Source: Bacteroidaceae bacterium (GTDB taxonomy: Bacteria > Bacteroidota > Bacteroidia > Bacteroidales > Bacteroidaceae). Taken from it: 51,813 nucleotides of DNA. Numbering within the stretch: the stretch's first letter is position 1; each line of letters starts with the position of its first letter. This document shows, piece by piece, positions 1-8,239 of this stretch. The notes beneath the pieces were generated by a model. The model saw only the letters and a list, made by a program, of their open reading frames with translations, was not told the origin of the DNA and searched no databases. A program made the position numbers and the translations under genes. The DNA is taken from NCBI GenBank assembly GCA_017471185.1, contig JAFUVZ010000002.1, positions 1 through 51,813 of the forward strand, in the 5' to 3' direction.

Positions 1-1617
1 GAACAGGCTCAGCAGGAACAGGGCGCCCAGAGGAAGGCCAACGCCCAGTACCAGGGCGGCCAGCATGATGATGGAGCCGCGCGGGCTCACCTTGCCCTCG
101 CTGATCACGTCGTCTATCAGCTTGCCCTTGTCGGCGGTGGCGGCTAAGGAGATGCTGTTCTCCTCACGCTTCTGGAGCAGCATCAGGTAAAGGCCGGAAC
201 GAACCTCCTGCTGGCGGCCTATCTCGGTCAGCACGCGCTCCTGCTCGGGAGTGCTGCCGAGGCGGCTCTGGTAGCGGTTGTACTGACCCTGGAGGCTCTG
301 ACGCTGGATATCGGCGGAGCTGCGAGCCTGGGAGAGAGCCATGCGGATGGAGGCCAGCAGCTCGTCAAGCGTGGAGGTGATGGAAACGACCTGGGGGGCA
401 AGCTCGCTCGCGGAGCGAAGCAGGCGGTTGCGGTCCTGGACGGCCTGGTTGTAGGTGGATATCAGCTCCGTGGAGGCCTGGTCGGACATACCCACGTTGG
501 AGGGGATGATCTTGTACCTGTTATCGGGATTGTTGACGTACTCGCTCAGGTAGTCAAGCAGCTGGATCTGGGAGTTGATCTCAGTCAGCTTCGTGGAGTA
601 CTGGCTCGACATCTGCAGAGACTGGGAGGCGTCCATGTCGATACGTGTCACCGTGTTGCGGCGCTTGTAGTCCTCCAAGGCGCCTTCCGTGTTGCCCAGC
701 TCCTCGTTGATGCGCGCGATACGGTCGTTGATGAACTCCTCCGTCTTCAGCGCGATCTCGTTCTTGTCGGCGTTGGCCTGGCGGTTGTAGCACTCCACAA
801 GGGCGGTCAGGAAGTCTATGCCCCGGCGCTCATCAGAGTTGGTCGCGGTCAGCTCGGCGATGGTGGTCTGCTTCGACGTCGCGGCGACGGTCATGGACTT
901 CAGGTAACGCTTGGCCACCTCCACGGGTGGCTCCACCGTCACGATCAGGTCACGCTGCATGGAGTACGTGCCTTCCGGATTCAAGGTGAAGGAAAGCGTG
1001 CCGTAGTCGGTCGCTATGCTGAAAGGAAGCGTACGGGCATCCTCCGCGAAACGGCTGACAGTCTTACCCTTTGACCTCAGCTCGCCCTTCACGCTGTAGG
1101 ACGCCTCGCCCTCAAGGGAAAGCGTCAGGCGGATGGAACGGGAACCGTCCCTGTCGAGGCTGTCCAGAGACGCGGAGTCAAGATCGACGTTCACGGGCTG
1201 CTGGCTGTAAACCAGCTGGTTCTTGACGATACCGTCGGCGAAATACTGCGTGTGGAGCTTCAGGTCGTTAACCGCGTCACGCACGAGCATACGGGAATTG
1301 AGAATCTCTATCTCGTTCTCGATACCCGCGGAATTGGTCATAAAACCGATGTCCTGCATGTTAGACAGCACGTCACCGCCGCGCTTCTTGTCCTCATCCT
1401 TGATCAGCATACGGGCAGTAACACGGTACTGGGGAGTGGCATAGCGCAGGTAAATGAACGCGCCGCACAGGCAGATGAAGACCGTCAGCAGGAACCACTG
1501 CCAGTTCAACACGAACGTGGCGAACAGGTTCGGAAACGAGAAGAAATTCTGCTCCTCACCCTCACGGCTCATCAAATCCTCAACCTCATCGAGGCTGTAC
1601 TTCTTTTCTTCTGACAT
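1..1617 (-). CDS. Wzc/GumC-type polysaccharide chain-length determinant, C-terminus beyond window edge
   Basis: Translating the minus strand from ATG at 1617 gives 539 codons open to the window edge. Residues about 32-55 form a first membrane helix (NWQWFLLTVFICLCGAFIY). A Wzz-like periplasmic domain follows, with sheet and long coiled-coil character (GNTEGALEDYKRRN, then Gln-rich helices). A second membrane helix lies at about 514-539, just before the edge. This is the layout of the polysaccharide co-polymerase that sets exopolysaccharide or capsule chain length with the Wzy polymerase and export channel. Bacteroidota versions usually continue into a cytoplasmic BY-kinase domain, which would lie outside the window. 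It begins 28 bases after the NusG-like gene, so the two are probably co-transcribed at the start of an exopolysaccharide locus. The family call is firm; presence of the kinase domain is unknown. Confidence 0.88.
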   Translation of the reverse strand, partial: MSEEKKYSLDEVEDLMSREGEEQNFFSFPNLFATFVLNWQWFLLTVFICLCGAFIYLRYATPQYRVTARMLIKDEDKKRGGDVLSNMQDIGFMTNSAGIENEIEILNSRMLVRDAVNDLKLHTQYFADGIVKNQLVYSQQPVNVDLDSASLDSLDRDGSRSIRLTLSLEGEASYSVKGELRSKGKTVSRFAEDARTLPFSIATDYGTLSFTLNPEGTYSMQRDLIVTVEPPVEVAKRYLKSMTVAATSKQTTIAELTATNSDERRGIDFLTALVECYNRQANADKNEIALKTEEFINDRIARINEELGNTEGALEDYKRRNTVTRIDMDASQSLQMSSQYSTKLTEINSQIQLLDYLSEYVNNPDNRYKIIPSNVGMSDQASTELISTYNQAVQDRNRLLRSASELAPQVVSITSTLDELLASIRMALSQARSSADIQRQSLQGQYNRYQSRLGSTPEQERVLTEIGRQQEVRSGLYLMLLQKREENSISLAATADKGKLIDDVISEGKVSPRGSIIMLAALVLGVGLPLGALFLLSLF

Positions 1618-1645
1618 ATTATACTATTATTTTTATTATTTTGTT

Positions 1646-2734
1646 TTACCTACACCGTATCTTCTTCGCTATAGAGAAGAAACGGCAGATGATTTCAGGA
1701 CAATCGGGATGTGTCTGCCGGTATATCTTAACGGCATCACGCAAGGCTGGCTGGCGATTAGCAATGAAAAGGGCCATCATCAGGTAGGCATCGAGGGGCT
1801 TCCGCGCTTCTGTCTTGTCCCCTAACAGGTTCTGCACCTCATCAAGCAGGAGTCCCTTGTCTTCCTGATAGGTACGGAGCGAACTGCAGATAAGCATGAG
1901 TGCCTTGAAACGGCTTCGGTTTTCGGGGTCGTTGACCTTGACATTGGAGTAGTGGTAGATGCGTTCGAGGCGTGACTGGTCTTTTCGTGCTGCATCACCT
2001 GAGCCTTTGCTGCTGAAACGGTGACTGAAAATCTCAACCAGCTCTTCCTCTAAGTTATGGATGAAGTTGGTGCCTATCAGGTTCTTGACCTTACGGTCCA
2101 CAAAGATGACATCGCCTTCCCTCAGGTTGGGGAAGCTGATGCTGTGGGTATTGTTGAACATATTGACTGCCAAGGTGAGACGGACACCCTTGCGGGTATA
2201 ACGGATGTCGGTAATGACACCACGTCGTCCTGCCATAGGCCCTTCCTTGATGATGGCATGGTCGTTGACCTCTGCTTCCGCCACCGGCAAGCCGATGGTG
2301 AACTTGATCTGACGTTCCTGCAGAATCCCGATAAAGCCTTGCATCTCTGCATCGGGAACAATCACCTCATGTCCTGACACGTCACGGTAGAAATGCAGGT
2401 GAAGGCGTGAAGAACGGTTCCAAGCCGCATCGACCAGCTTCCTGACTCTATCTGCATCGGCATAGACGAAGACAAAGTTGTGAAGGTCATCTCGCAAACC
2501 GTTTTCATCTTTCCGCGGTTCATACACCTCATCAGCACCACTGCCCTTAACCGGCAGCAGGTCAGAATGGCTACGCTGCATGAAGCGGAACGGAATGAAA
2601 TACTTGAACGGCTGCAAAGGCTGTTCATCGGGTTCCTTCAGGAAAGCGCCTTCGTTATCCTTACGCAACATGATCTCAATCAGACTCGGGTTCAGGTGGG
2701 TCATCGCAAACCACCGCTTTGGCTGTGTATCCAT
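1646..2734 (-). CDS. UpxY-like NusG-family transcription antiterminator with long C-terminal extension
   Basis: This 362-residue protein starts with a NusG N-terminal domain (KRWFAMTHLNP near residues 6-16). A KOW motif covers about 156-190 (AIIKEGPMAGRRGVITDI). UpxY and other NusG paralogues bind RNA polymerase at the leader of one polysaccharide operon and let it read through the whole operon. That fits here, because the next gene is a Wzc-type chain-length protein and the leader is about 590 bases long. Residues 191-362 extend well past the usual length of about 180. They are mostly charged and helical, and I do not recognise a domain in them. The start at 2734 is supported by the conserved W-F motif directly after it. 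It probably regulates its own operon in cis. Confidence 0.85.
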   Translation of the reverse strand: MDTQPKRWFAMTHLNPSLIEIMLRKDNEGAFLKEPDEQPLQPFKYFIPFRFMQRSHSDLLPVKGSGADEVYEPRKDENGLRDDLHNFVFVYADADRVRKLVDAAWNRSSRLHLHFYRDVSGHEVIVPDAEMQGFIGILQERQIKFTIGLPVAEAEVNDHAIIKEGPMAGRRGVITDIRYTRKGVRLTLAVNMFNNTHSISFPNLREGDVIFVDRKVKNLIGTNFIHNLEEELVEIFSHRFSSKGSGDAARKDQSRLERIYHYSNVKVNDPENRSRFKALMLICSSLRTYQEDKGLLLDEVQNLLGDKTEARKPLDAYLMMALFIANRQPALRDAVKIYRQTHPDCPEIICRFFSIAKKIRCR

Positions 2735-3331
2735 ACTCTTTTACGCATTATCCTTCCTCGTCCCCATGGGTATATCCACAAGGACTAAAACTCTGTTTTA
2801 AAGGGGATTATCCCCTACTCCAATGGCTCACCGAAACCTTTGCGAAGTCCCGAGCAGACTCCATCAAACCATTGACGGAAATCTTTCGTCCGACGGCCGG
2901 CCAGCCTGTATTCCCCAGACAAAACATGTCTGAAGATGAACCATTGAAATCAGCAAAGCTAAATTTGAAACCGTAGGAACTGAACTTGACCTACAGATAC
3001 AAAGAAAGCGTGAACTCATTCCCTGTCAATCCATCTCTTAGGTCGTAGGAAAACCTGTATCCAAAAACTGACAGAATCCGATGCTCACGCCGTTGGTAAT
3101 ATTTGTATATGCACCCGTAAAGTGTGCCTGAGGCTACACGAGCCTCCGCACACTACGGAGAAGCATATATTATACCTACCCGTCTCGGCATCCACACTGT
3201 TTAATTTTTGTCGGATCTTTGAATTTCCTACGTTCAAGAGATCAAAAACTAACGTTGTAAGACGCTGATTCAATATGTTATTGCCCACACCTGCACTCTC
3301 CTCTATGAGTGTAACGGCGTGAAGCTTGCTG
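2735..3331 (-). promoter_or_regulatory. Long untranslated leader of the polysaccharide locus
   Basis: About 590 bases lie between the predicted transcription start and the NusG-like gene, and no convincing ORF was found on either strand. Visible structures include a strong hairpin at 3122-3153: GTGTGC pairs with GCACAC and GAGGCT with AGCCTC around a 5-base loop. A perfect palindrome, GGGGATTATCCCC, lies at 2803-2815, about 70 bases before the start codon. UpxY-type antiterminators are known to act through the leader of their own operon, so this is the likely recognition or attenuation region. Its function is inferred. Confidence 0.5.
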
Positions 3332-3362
3332 CAAAATTACATCTAATCTTTCAAATAGCAAA
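3332..3362 (-). promoter_or_regulatory. Bacteroidota-type promoter for the polysaccharide locus
   Basis: On the minus strand, TTTG (3362-3359) is followed after exactly 19 bases by TAATTTTG (3339-3332). This matches the Bacteroidota -33/-7 consensus TTTG / TAnnTTTG. It points towards the NusG-like gene, and the start site should fall near 3325. Confidence 0.65.
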
Positions 3363-3371
3363 AAAAATCAT

Positions 3372-3402
3372 AAAAAAAAACAGCACCCTACCGGATGCTG
3401 CC
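3372..3402 (-). terminator. Rho-independent terminator after DUF5606 gene
   Basis: Read on the minus strand, CAGCATCC pairs with GGGTGCTG (one G-U pair) around a 4-base loop, followed by a run of nine T. It lies 24 bases after the stop of the DUF5606 gene and insulates the polysaccharide promoter just beyond it. Confidence 0.8.
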
Positions 3403-3425
3403 TTATAAATAAATATGGTGTAATA

Positions 3426-3860
3426 TTACTCTGCCTTTGGAGTTTCTTCAGCAGATGCTTCCTCTTCCTTCTCCACGAAATCGGTATTCCCGCTCTTTAC
3501 TAAGATATTATACCAGCTGATGAGCTTGCGGATGTCATTAGGATGAACACGGTCACGGTCGAAATCGGGCAGCACTTCCTGCAAATAGGCTGCAAGGTCT
3601 GCACTACTGGCTTTCTTATAATCCATCGCTACTTCTGCACCCTTCTCTTTCTCAAGCATGGACTGCAGCACCTGAGCCAGAGGAACATCCTCTGCATCGG
3701 TAAACATGGCGATGTCACCTAAGGAGACAATCTTGTCGTTGCCGTATGCTGGAGAACGACGGCCGTCAGCCAATGATTCAACAATCAACATATTCTTGCC
3801 TTGGGAAACCAGCTTATAAAGACCTGGCTTGCCTGAAATTGATAAAATAGTCTTCAACAT
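3426..3860 (-). CDS. DUF5606 family protein
   Basis: This 144-residue protein begins MLKTILSISGKPGLYKLV, typical of the DUF5606 family found in Bacteroidota. The N-terminal half looks like a small beta-rich domain (SGKPGLYKLVSQGKNMLIVE). The middle is helical and the end is an acidic Glu/Ala tail. There is no signal peptide or membrane segment, so it is probably cytoplasmic. The molecular function is unknown. It ends the nusB-yajC-ybbR-coaE cluster but appears to have its own promoter at 3891-3898. A strong terminator follows it. The family call rests on sequence memory and conserved context. Confidence 0.8.
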   Translation of the reverse strand: MLKTILSISGKPGLYKLVSQGKNMLIVESLADGRRSPAYGNDKIVSLGDIAMFTDAEDVPLAQVLQSMLEKEKGAEVAMDYKKASSADLAAYLQEVLPDFDRDRVHPNDIRKLISWYNILVKSGNTDFVEKEEEASAEETPKAE

Positions 3861-3890
3861 AATTCTTTATCTGTTTTTTAATTTCGAGTG

Positions 3891-3898
3891 CAAAAGTA
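3891..3898 (-). promoter_or_regulatory. -7 element upstream of DUF5606 gene
   Basis: The minus strand reads TACTTTTG, a perfect match to TAnnTTTG, 30 bases before the DUF5606 start and just past the coaE stop. No clear -33 TTTG was found at the standard spacing, so this is a moderate call. Confidence 0.45.
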
Positions 3899-3902
3899 AG
3901 CA

Positions 3903-4531
3903 TTATTTTTCAGATAGCGTGTTAATAAAACCCAAAACCTGCGGAATCAAGGGTGCATCGCCATCATTACGTATCACAAACTGGCTCAAACGGGCCTTTT
4001 CTTCATCATCCATCTGCTGACGGATGCGATTCAGCACACTCTCGCGTGTAGCATGGTCGCGGTTCATGGCACGGGCTATCCTCACTTCCAAGGGGGCATA
4101 AACCATGAGTATCTGATCAACGGTGTCTTGGAACTTGGCCTCGAAGAGGATGGCTGACTCCATGGCAACTAACGGACAGGCGGCATGTTGCCCGCACCAA
4201 CGTTTGAAGTCTTCCCTCACACGGGGGTGGATAATGGCGTTAACTTCTGATACGTGAGCTGAGGAGGAGAATAGATAAGAAGATAGGAGATTTTTATTTA
4301 ATGGAGAATGGAGAATGGAGAATGACCCATGCGGGATGTATCGTTATTGAGATAGACATCGTCGCCAATGAGGGACTTGAGCTGGCTGATGATGACGGGA
4401 TCGGTGACGGTGAGGCGTTTGGCTTCGGCATCGCAATCATATACGGGGATGCCGAGGGTGCGGAGGATTTGGGAGACCACACTCTTGCCACTGCCAATGC
4501 CGCCAGTGATGCCTATCTTAATCTGTCCCAT
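3903..4531 (-). pseudogene. coaE: Dephospho-CoA kinase, reading frame broken at a 7-base tandem repeat
   Basis: CoaE phosphorylates dephospho-CoA in the last step of coenzyme A synthesis. The N-terminal piece has the P-loop GGIGSGKS at residues 10-17 and continues to DVYLNN. It then runs into three copies of TCTCCAT (minus strand) and stops. The rest of the enzyme is intact in another frame: [32 protein letters not shown] and the C-terminus to 3903. One or four repeat copies instead of three would restore one open frame through the break, giving MGHSP-LNKN. CoaE is normally essential, so three explanations are open: an assembly error at the repeat, a mixed population, or real slippage. The start overlaps ybbR by 14 bases, as is usual for this cluster. 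Confidence 0.85.
4300..4324. repeat. 7-base tandem repeat inside coaE (AATGGAG x3 plus partial)
   Basis: Three exact AATGGAG units (4300-4320) and a partial fourth lie inside the coaE coding region. They coincide with the frame break. The unit length of 7 is not divisible by 3, so every change in copy number shifts the frame. Confidence 0.9.
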
Positions 4532-5558
4532 GACCGGATATCTTTTCGATGAGGAAATCTACCTTGTCCGGAGTAATGCGTACCTGACTGGCTCCTTGGG
4601 GTATTTTCTTGAGCTTTACCTGGTATTTGTCACCGTCGAGCTTCGTCAGTTCTTCGTAGGAAACAAGGATGTGGAAATCGTCTTCGTTGAGTTCAAGATA
4701 CTTGCTCAGACCTACATGGAAAGTGACCTTGACCTTGGACGGGAAAGCACGTAAGGTCTTGTCGGCAGGGAAGTTGATGCCTTCGATGGGCACTTCCACC
4801 GTCTTCTCGGTATAGATGTCAACGGGGAGCTTCAGATCGACCACATCTGGCACGAATTTCACGCCACGGCCATGAACAAGTTCCAACTGTCTGTGCAGGG
4901 TGTCTTCTATCTGTGTCTCCTCGAAATAACGGGTGTAGGCGGCCTTGATGGTATCAAGGGCGTTACGAGGGGCATAAACCAGTACGGAGTCAGGACTGAA
5001 GATGGTGTCGCTCAGGTAGTACTGCAGTCCGGGAGCTACCCTTGCCTGCAACCTGACAGGCACTTTCTTTGACCTGCCCTCTGAGTAGTAGTATTCCAAA
5101 GTATCGGGCTTCATAGACAGCACCCGCGTGCTGCCGTTGAGCTGTGATGTGACGGAACGCTGGAAAGCAGAACTGAGCACTGTTACGTGATGGCTGCGGT
5201 TCTGGTATTCCGTGAAATCCACGCTGATTGGATAGAATCGCTTGGTTAGCTGGTAGTTCAGCAAGGTGGTTCCCTTGTCGCGCAGGTTCACCGTAAAGGC
5301 TTCTGGAAAGTCGGATGTGATGACCATATTCTCCGGCACGTTCTTCAGCCTGACAGGTACATTGACCTCAATTTCGTATTCACGGTCGAGGGTCTGCACG
5401 AGCCAGAAGGCGGAGGCGATGAGGAAGAAAAAGAGAAAAATGAAGAACTCCCTGCTGCGCTTGCTGAGCAGGAAGCTTTTCACTCGCCTCAATATGATTT
5501 CATATTTCTGACTCACCAATAAATAATTAATATTGTTATTTCGCTTGCGTGTTGGCAT
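4518..5558 (-). CDS. YbbR-like domain protein
   Basis: This 346-residue protein has one N-terminal membrane helix at about residues 36-57 ([20 protein letters not shown]). The remaining 290 residues are beta-rich and extracytoplasmic, with YbbR-type repeats ([32 protein letters not shown]). In Firmicutes YbbR (CdaR) regulates the diadenylate cyclase CdaA. No cyclase gene is next to this one, so the partner cannot be read from the context. It lies between yajC (22-base overlap) and coaE (14-base overlap), which implies one transcript. The conserved order nusB-yajC-ybbR-coaE supports the call. Confidence 0.8.
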   Translation of the reverse strand: MPTRKRNNNINYLLVSQKYEIILRRVKSFLLSKRSREFFIFLFFFLIASAFWLVQTLDREYEIEVNVPVRLKNVPENMVITSDFPEAFTVNLRDKGTTLLNYQLTKRFYPISVDFTEYQNRSHHVTVLSSAFQRSVTSQLNGSTRVLSMKPDTLEYYYSEGRSKKVPVRLQARVAPGLQYYLSDTIFSPDSVLVYAPRNALDTIKAAYTRYFEETQIEDTLHRQLELVHGRGVKFVPDVVDLKLPVDIYTEKTVEVPIEGINFPADKTLRAFPSKVKVTFHVGLSKYLELNEDDFHILVSYEELTKLDGDKYQVKLKKIPQGASQVRITPDKVDFLIEKISGHGTD

Positions 5559-5856
5559 CAGCTGCTGCAGCGAAGATAGAGTTCTTATCCACCTTAACCC
5601 TTACGTTGCGGTCGATTTCCAGGATCACGTCGTTATCATTAATCTCCTTGACAGTGCCATGTATGCCGCCAGCGGTAATCACCTGCTGGTTGACCTGCAG
5701 TGTTCTGCGGAATTCCGCGATTTCCTTCTGTTTCTTATTCTGAGGACGTATCATGAAGAAATACATGATGACGAACATCAGGATCAGCATGATCCACATC
5801 ATAGAAGAGTCCATGCCAGCGGCTGGCGCCTGTAACATTACGTTCATAATATTCAA
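5536..5856 (-). CDS. yajC: Preprotein translocase auxiliary subunit YajC
   Basis: This 106-residue protein has a single membrane helix at about residues 19-36 (MMWIMLILMFVIMYFFMI). The signature IRPQNKKQKE follows, then a soluble domain (VNQQVITAGGIHGTVKEI) and a short Ala-rich end. YajC binds SecDF and YidC at the Sec translocon in the inner membrane. Its length and motif are typical. It lies 22 bases after nusB, and its 3' end overlaps ybbR by 22 bases, so the three genes look co-translated. Confidence 0.93.
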   Translation of the reverse strand: MNIMNVMLQAPAAGMDSSMMWIMLILMFVIMYFFMIRPQNKKQKEIAEFRRTLQVNQQVITAGGIHGTVKEINDNDVILEIDRNVRVKVDKNSIFAAAADANTQAK

Positions 5857-5878
5857 TATTTAGAGTTAAAAATAAAAA

Positions 5879-6805
5879 TCAATGTTTCGTAATCTTTCCT
5901 TCAAGGCGTAAGGATTTCACAATGCCGTCGAGGGTGCCGTTGACAAAAGCGCCACTCTTTGGCGTACTGTAATACTTAGCTATGTCAACATATTCATTCA
6001 GGGAAACGCTGATCGGGATGTTGGAGAAGCTCAGGATCTCAGCCAATGCCACCTGCATGATGATCACATCCATAAACGCCACACGGTTCAGGTCCCAGTT
6101 ACGGGTATTCTCGTTGATGAGCTTGCGATATTCGTCACAATTCAGGATAGAGCGTCTGAACAGACGGATTGCAAACGAGCGGTCATCCTCATCCTTGAAC
6201 TCTGGAAGCAACTCTTGGTCAGCTCCCTCAGTCTCATCAAAGCGGTTGATGGTTTTCAACACAAATGAATCCACAATCTCCTTGTCATCGTTCCAATAGA
6301 GACTCATCTCCTCCATCAGGCGGTCTAAATCCTCATTGGCACAGATGAGCGCCTTGTAGAGCTTGCGCCAGAAGTCGCGGTCTTCCAGATATGTGGTAGA
6401 ACCCTTAGCCATATACTCCTTGTATATATCAGTAGCCTGTATCTTCTCGTATAGTGATTTCAGGAACTCCTCATGATCATTCCACGTCCTCTTCTGCCTG
6501 TGAGCATACTCCAAGAGCATCTTGTTTGACTGCAACTGCTGGATAAACTTGTTCTCCACAAACCGCATGTTGGGGTTCAGGTCTTCATCAGTGGCAAGCT
6601 TCTTGATTTTTCCGTTTTCGATACGTTTAAGGGCATATTCAGTAACGCCCACCATCAGCAGCAAAAGATAGTTGTAAAGGTCATAGGCTTTTGAGAGGCT
6701 GAAAAGCAACTCTTTTTCAGCAGCATCCAGATTCTTGCTATCATTCTGATAATAGGCATAGACAATCTGAATAATCTTCAGTCGGATAAGAACTCTGTTT
6801 ATCAT
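5879..6805 (-). CDS. nusB: Transcription antitermination factor NusB (long Bacteroidota form)
   Basis: NusB binds NusE (S10) and boxA RNA to keep RNA polymerase processive on rRNA operons. The classical all-helical NusB domain is the C-terminal part of this 308-residue protein, from about residue 175 (NRVAFMDVIIMQVALAEIL, then ISVSLNEYVDIAKYY and a C-terminal GAFVNGTLDGIVKSL). The N-terminal half (about 170 residues, helical, starting INRVLIRLKIIQIVYAYYQ) is an extension normal for this phylum; most NusB proteins are about 140 residues long. It is the first gene of the nusB-yajC-ybbR-coaE cluster. A -7 element, TACCTTTG on the minus strand (6843-6836), lies 31 bases upstream. Confidence 0.9.
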   Translation of the reverse strand: MINRVLIRLKIIQIVYAYYQNDSKNLDAAEKELLFSLSKAYDLYNYLLLLMVGVTEYALKRIENGKIKKLATDEDLNPNMRFVENKFIQQLQSNKMLLEYAHRQKRTWNDHEEFLKSLYEKIQATDIYKEYMAKGSTTYLEDRDFWRKLYKALICANEDLDRLMEEMSLYWNDDKEIVDSFVLKTINRFDETEGADQELLPEFKDEDDRSFAIRLFRRSILNCDEYRKLINENTRNWDLNRVAFMDVIIMQVALAEILSFSNIPISVSLNEYVDIAKYYSTPKSGAFVNGTLDGIVKSLRLEGKITKH

Positions 6806-6835
6806 ATAAAATCACAATCATATTTAAACACGGTG

Positions 6836-6945
6836 CAAAGGTAGTCAATTTAATTGACATAAGGCCTTATTCCCATCTTTTTTTTTCATTTGCCGCACAT
6901 TATCCCTAAAATTCTTTGTCAGTTGAAAAAAAATAGCCACCTTTG
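6836..6945. promoter_or_regulatory. Divergent promoter region between nusB and DUF3276 gene
   Basis: Towards nusB, TACCTTTG lies on the minus strand at 6843-6836. Towards the DUF3276 gene, TTTG (6915-6918) is followed after 19 bases by CACCTTTG (6938-6945). A perfect palindrome, GTCAATT-T-AATTGAC (6844-6858), directly touches the nusB -7 element and could be an operator. That role is inferred. Confidence 0.55.
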
Positions 6946-6989
6946 CCCTCTGTAGATTGAATACTATAAATTAAATAAGGAGAAACGAG

Positions 6990-7376
6990 ATGGAAGAATT
7001 TAAGAAAAAGAGTGGATTTGAACCTTATGACAAAGAGATTGTGTTCTCACAGGCTGTTAAGGCAGGTAAGAGGATTTATTACCTGGATGTGAAGAAAAAT
7101 CGTAAAGGTGAGTTGTTCTTAGCTATCACCGAAAGCAAGAAAATCGCCAACGGCGAAGGTGAAGACGCACAGTTCTCTTATGAAAAGCACAAAATCTTCA
7201 TCTACAAGGAAGACTTGGAGAAGTTCAGCAAAAGCATCAGCGAGGCAATTGCATACATCAAACAGAACCAGCCATACGAAGCTCACGCTGAGGAGGAAGA
7301 GGTGAAGGAAGAAGCAGCAGCTGGCACAGAGACACCTTCATTGGGCGAAGATATCAAAATTGACATCGATTTTTAA
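6990..7376 (+). CDS. DUF3276 family (PUR-alpha-like) nucleic-acid-binding protein
   Basis: This 128-residue protein carries the PUR-like repeat of DUF3276 over about residues 12-85: EIVFSQAVKAGKRIYYLDV, then ELFLAITESKK and KHKIFIYKEDLEKF. A very acidic tail follows (AEEEEVKEEAAAG...IKIDIDF). PUR-domain proteins bind single-stranded nucleic acids; the Borrelia homologue BpuR binds RNA and DNA. No partner can be read from the neighbours. It stands alone under its own promoter, with the rplY promoter immediately downstream. It is probably an abundant small cytoplasmic protein. Confidence 0.82.
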   Translation: MEEFKKKSGFEPYDKEIVFSQAVKAGKRIYYLDVKKNRKGELFLAITESKKIANGEGEDAQFSYEKHKIFIYKEDLEKFSKSISEAIAYIKQNQPYEAHAEEEEVKEEAAAGTETPSLGEDIKIDIDF

Positions 7377-7384
7377 GCAGAAGT

Positions 7385-7415
7385 TTTGAGAATTGAGAAA
7401 AGTGTTGTACCTTTG
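7385..7415 (+). promoter_or_regulatory. Promoter of rplY
   Basis: TTTG (7385-7388), 19 bases, then TACCTTTG (7408-7415) is a perfect Bacteroidota promoter. The start site should be near 7422, giving a 5' untranslated region of about 95 bases. Confidence 0.75.
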
Positions 7416-7516
7416 CACCGCTTTTTTGCGAACATTGTGTGTTTTGCCACACACCGTGTGATGGTGAATTAAGCAAAAGTAACTTAATTTTAGAGTAACA
7501 CAAAAAAATTATCAAG

Positions 7517-8098
7517 ATGAAAAGTTATGATCTGAAAGGTTCTGTTAGAACAATCGCTGAGCGTTCATCAGAGCAGACAAAGGCCTTGAAGGCTATGCGT
7601 AGAAACAATGGTGTGCCATGCGTTCTCTACGGAGGTGAGAAGAACATCAATTTCTGCGTAGCTAACGCTGACCTGCGCAAGCTGGTTTATTCTCCAGACA
7701 TCCACTATGTGAACCTGAACATCGATGGTGAGGCACACGTGGCTATCATCCGCGAGATTCAGTTCCACCCGGTAAAAGACACTATCCTGCACATGGACTT
7801 TCTGGAGATTAACGACCAGAAGCCTATCATTATGGAAGTGCCTCTGAAGCTGGTAGGTCTGGCAGCCGGAGTTAAGGCCGGTGGTAAGATGCGTCAGCTG
7901 ATGCGTACTCTCAAGGCTAAGGGTATTTATACCAACATCCCTGAGGTTCTGACTATCGACGTTACCGAGATGGGTCTGGGTAAGGCTAAGAAGGTGGCTG
8001 ACCTGAGTTACGAGAACCTGGAGCTGGTTAATCCTAAGACAGCCGTTGTATGCATGGTTGCTGCAACCCGTCAGTCTAAGGACAATGCAGCTCAGTAA
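7517..8098 (+). CDS. rplY: 50S ribosomal protein L25/general stress protein Ctc
   Basis: This 193-residue protein has the L25 domain at about residues 5-95 (VPCVLYGGEKNINFCV, ILHMDFLEIND) and the C-terminal TL5/Ctc beta domain at about 100-185 (VPLKLVGLAAGVKAGGKMRQ, LTIDVTEMGLGKAKKVADL). L25 binds 5S rRNA in the large subunit. The length matches the two-domain form. It is transcribed from its own strong promoter and ends with a clear terminator before pth. rplY-pth adjacency is common across bacteria. Confidence 0.95.
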   Translation: MKSYDLKGSVRTIAERSSEQTKALKAMRRNNGVPCVLYGGEKNINFCVANADLRKLVYSPDIHYVNLNIDGEAHVAIIREIQFHPVKDTILHMDFLEINDQKPIIMEVPLKLVGLAAGVKAGGKMRQLMRTLKAKGIYTNIPEVLTIDVTEMGLGKAKKVADLSYENLELVNPKTAVVCMVAATRQSKDNAAQ

Positions 8099-8128
8099 TC
8101 TGGCAGAACAGAATAATTAAAGCAAATT

Positions 8129-8167
8129 GCGGATTGGCGCAGATTCATACTGCTCAATCCGCTTTTT
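8129..8167 (+). terminator. Rho-independent terminator after rplY
   Basis: GCGGATTG (8129-8136) pairs perfectly with CAATCCGC (8155-8162) around an 18-base loop, followed by TTTTT. Confidence 0.75.
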
Positions 8168-8239
8168 CATAACATCATGTGGAGAATCCTAAGCTTTCTA
8201 CCGTTTTTCAGAAACAAGAAGGCCAAACAAGAAACCGAT

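Noticed and set aside
1-2734. Complete capsule locus with phase-variable promoter
   Set aside because: Only the first two genes are visible and no invertible promoter repeats were found around 3332-3362.
8177-8239. N-terminal extension of peptidyl-tRNA hydrolase
   Set aside because: The 21 extra residues are absent from the family and start 10 bases after the rplY terminator.
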